Shown piece after piece: positions 63,766 to 64,000 of a stretch of DNA of 64,000 nucleotides. Origin of the DNA: Haloplanus ruber (GTDB lineage: Archaea; Halobacteriota; Halobacteria; Halobacteriales; Haloferacaceae); contig NZ_JANHDK010000002.1 in NCBI RefSeq assembly GCF_024494725.1, forward strand, positions 310,001-374,000, in the 5' to 3' direction. The translations under genes were made by a program, and so were the position numbers. The stretch's first letter is position 1. Each line of letters opens with the position of its first letter. The notes beneath the pieces are model-generated. The model was not told the origin of the DNA. It worked only from the letters and a program-made list of their open reading frames with translations, and made no database searches.

Positions 63766-64000
63766 CTACCCGCCGTCCGCTCGCTCTCGCACCCGCATCG
63801 GCATCCCGTTCTCGGGGTGCATGGTCAGCGATCCCCGGAGGTCGAACGGCTCGTCCCGGCCGTAGTCGAGTCGGTACTCTTGGCCGATGACGGCGAGGAT
63901 GATCTTCGCCTCCAGGAGCGAGAACTGCTTGCCGATACAGGCCCGTGGCCCGCCGCCGAACGGGAAGTGCGCGAATCGCGGGCGGTCGGCCCGCCGCTCC
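63766..64000 (-). CDS. Cytochrome P450, 3' end only (start outside window)
   Basis: The reading frame is open to the window edge and ends at the TAG at 63766. It encodes 77 C-terminal residues containing the haem-thiolate motif FGGGPRACIGKQF with the axial Cys, then LEAKIILAVIGQEYRLDY and a final MHPENGMPMRVRER segment, the normal end of a bacterial-type P450. The N-terminal four-fifths are not visible. Confidence 0.9.
   Translation of the reverse strand, partial: ERRADRPRFAHFPFGGGPRACIGKQFSLLEAKIILAVIGQEYRLDYGRDEPFDLRGSLTMHPENGMPMRVRERADGG

Overview
The window is chromosomal DNA from a halophilic archaeon (class Halobacteria). The signs are: very high GC, strongly acidic predicted proteins, Tat-type lipoprotein signals, haloarchaeal TATA boxes 25-30 bases before leaderless starts, archaeal-only genes (PurO-type IMP cyclohydrolase, DP1 of polymerase D, Orc1/Cdc6, CbiX plus its DR2241-like partner, an archaellum D/E-domain protein) and the haloarchaeal replication-origin gene order. 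I cannot fix the genus from sequence alone. No insertion sequence, integrase or CRISPR array was seen, so this looks like core chromosome.

Region by region. (1) 1-5035: an arginine operon argC(partial)-argB-argD-argE-argF of the carrier-protein (LysW/ArgW) type, with start/stop overlaps between argB, argD, argE and argF. (2) 5663-19944: a catabolic and transport region that I read as a polyamine/guanidino-compound utilisation island. It holds a class III aminotransferase with a Cys cluster, a tungsten aldehyde:ferredoxin oxidoreductase, an Lrp/AsnC regulator, a divergent potDA/potBC transporter, a second class III aminotransferase, a glutamine-synthetase-like ligase, a class I glutamine amidotransferase-like hydrolase, an agmatinase-family ureohydrolase and a divergent Nramp-like transporter. 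(3) 20312-31796: UspA, an MFS transporter, a FetAB-like ABC pair, two paralogous response-regulator proteins, peroxiredoxin, NhaC antiporter and KatG. (4) 31884-45784: cobaltochelatase CbiX and partner, PQQ-propeller lipoprotein, soluble transducer, tRNA-Gln, ArlD/E-domain protein, 7TM histidine kinase, PNPOx-like protein, PurO, an unusual acetolactate-synthase-like enzyme, a frameshifted membrane-protein gene, a phosphodiesterase, aspartate kinase and a GNAT-like protein. (5) 45801-54333: the replication-origin neighbourhood: DP1, signal peptidase, orc1, the origin itself (50155-50875, with inverted ORB elements around an AT-rich stretch) and the origin-associated genes oapA-oapB-oapC, followed by a tiny membrane peptide and conserved genes. 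(6) 54386-64000: membrane proteins, a divergent rhodanese pair, uvrB, small conserved proteins, a ThpR/LigT-like protein and the 3' end of a cytochrome P450 gene.

The most interesting items are: the proposed polyamine island, which resembles the bacterial gamma-glutamyl-putrescine route but has a tungsten ferredoxin-linked enzyme in the aldehyde-oxidation position; ORB-like elements lying well outside the origin (47036 and 58778); a 45-bp perfect duplication of the 3' end of a rhodanese gene; a frameshifted membrane-protein gene at 42778-43190; and an unlisted 29-residue membrane peptide translationally coupled to the gene after it.
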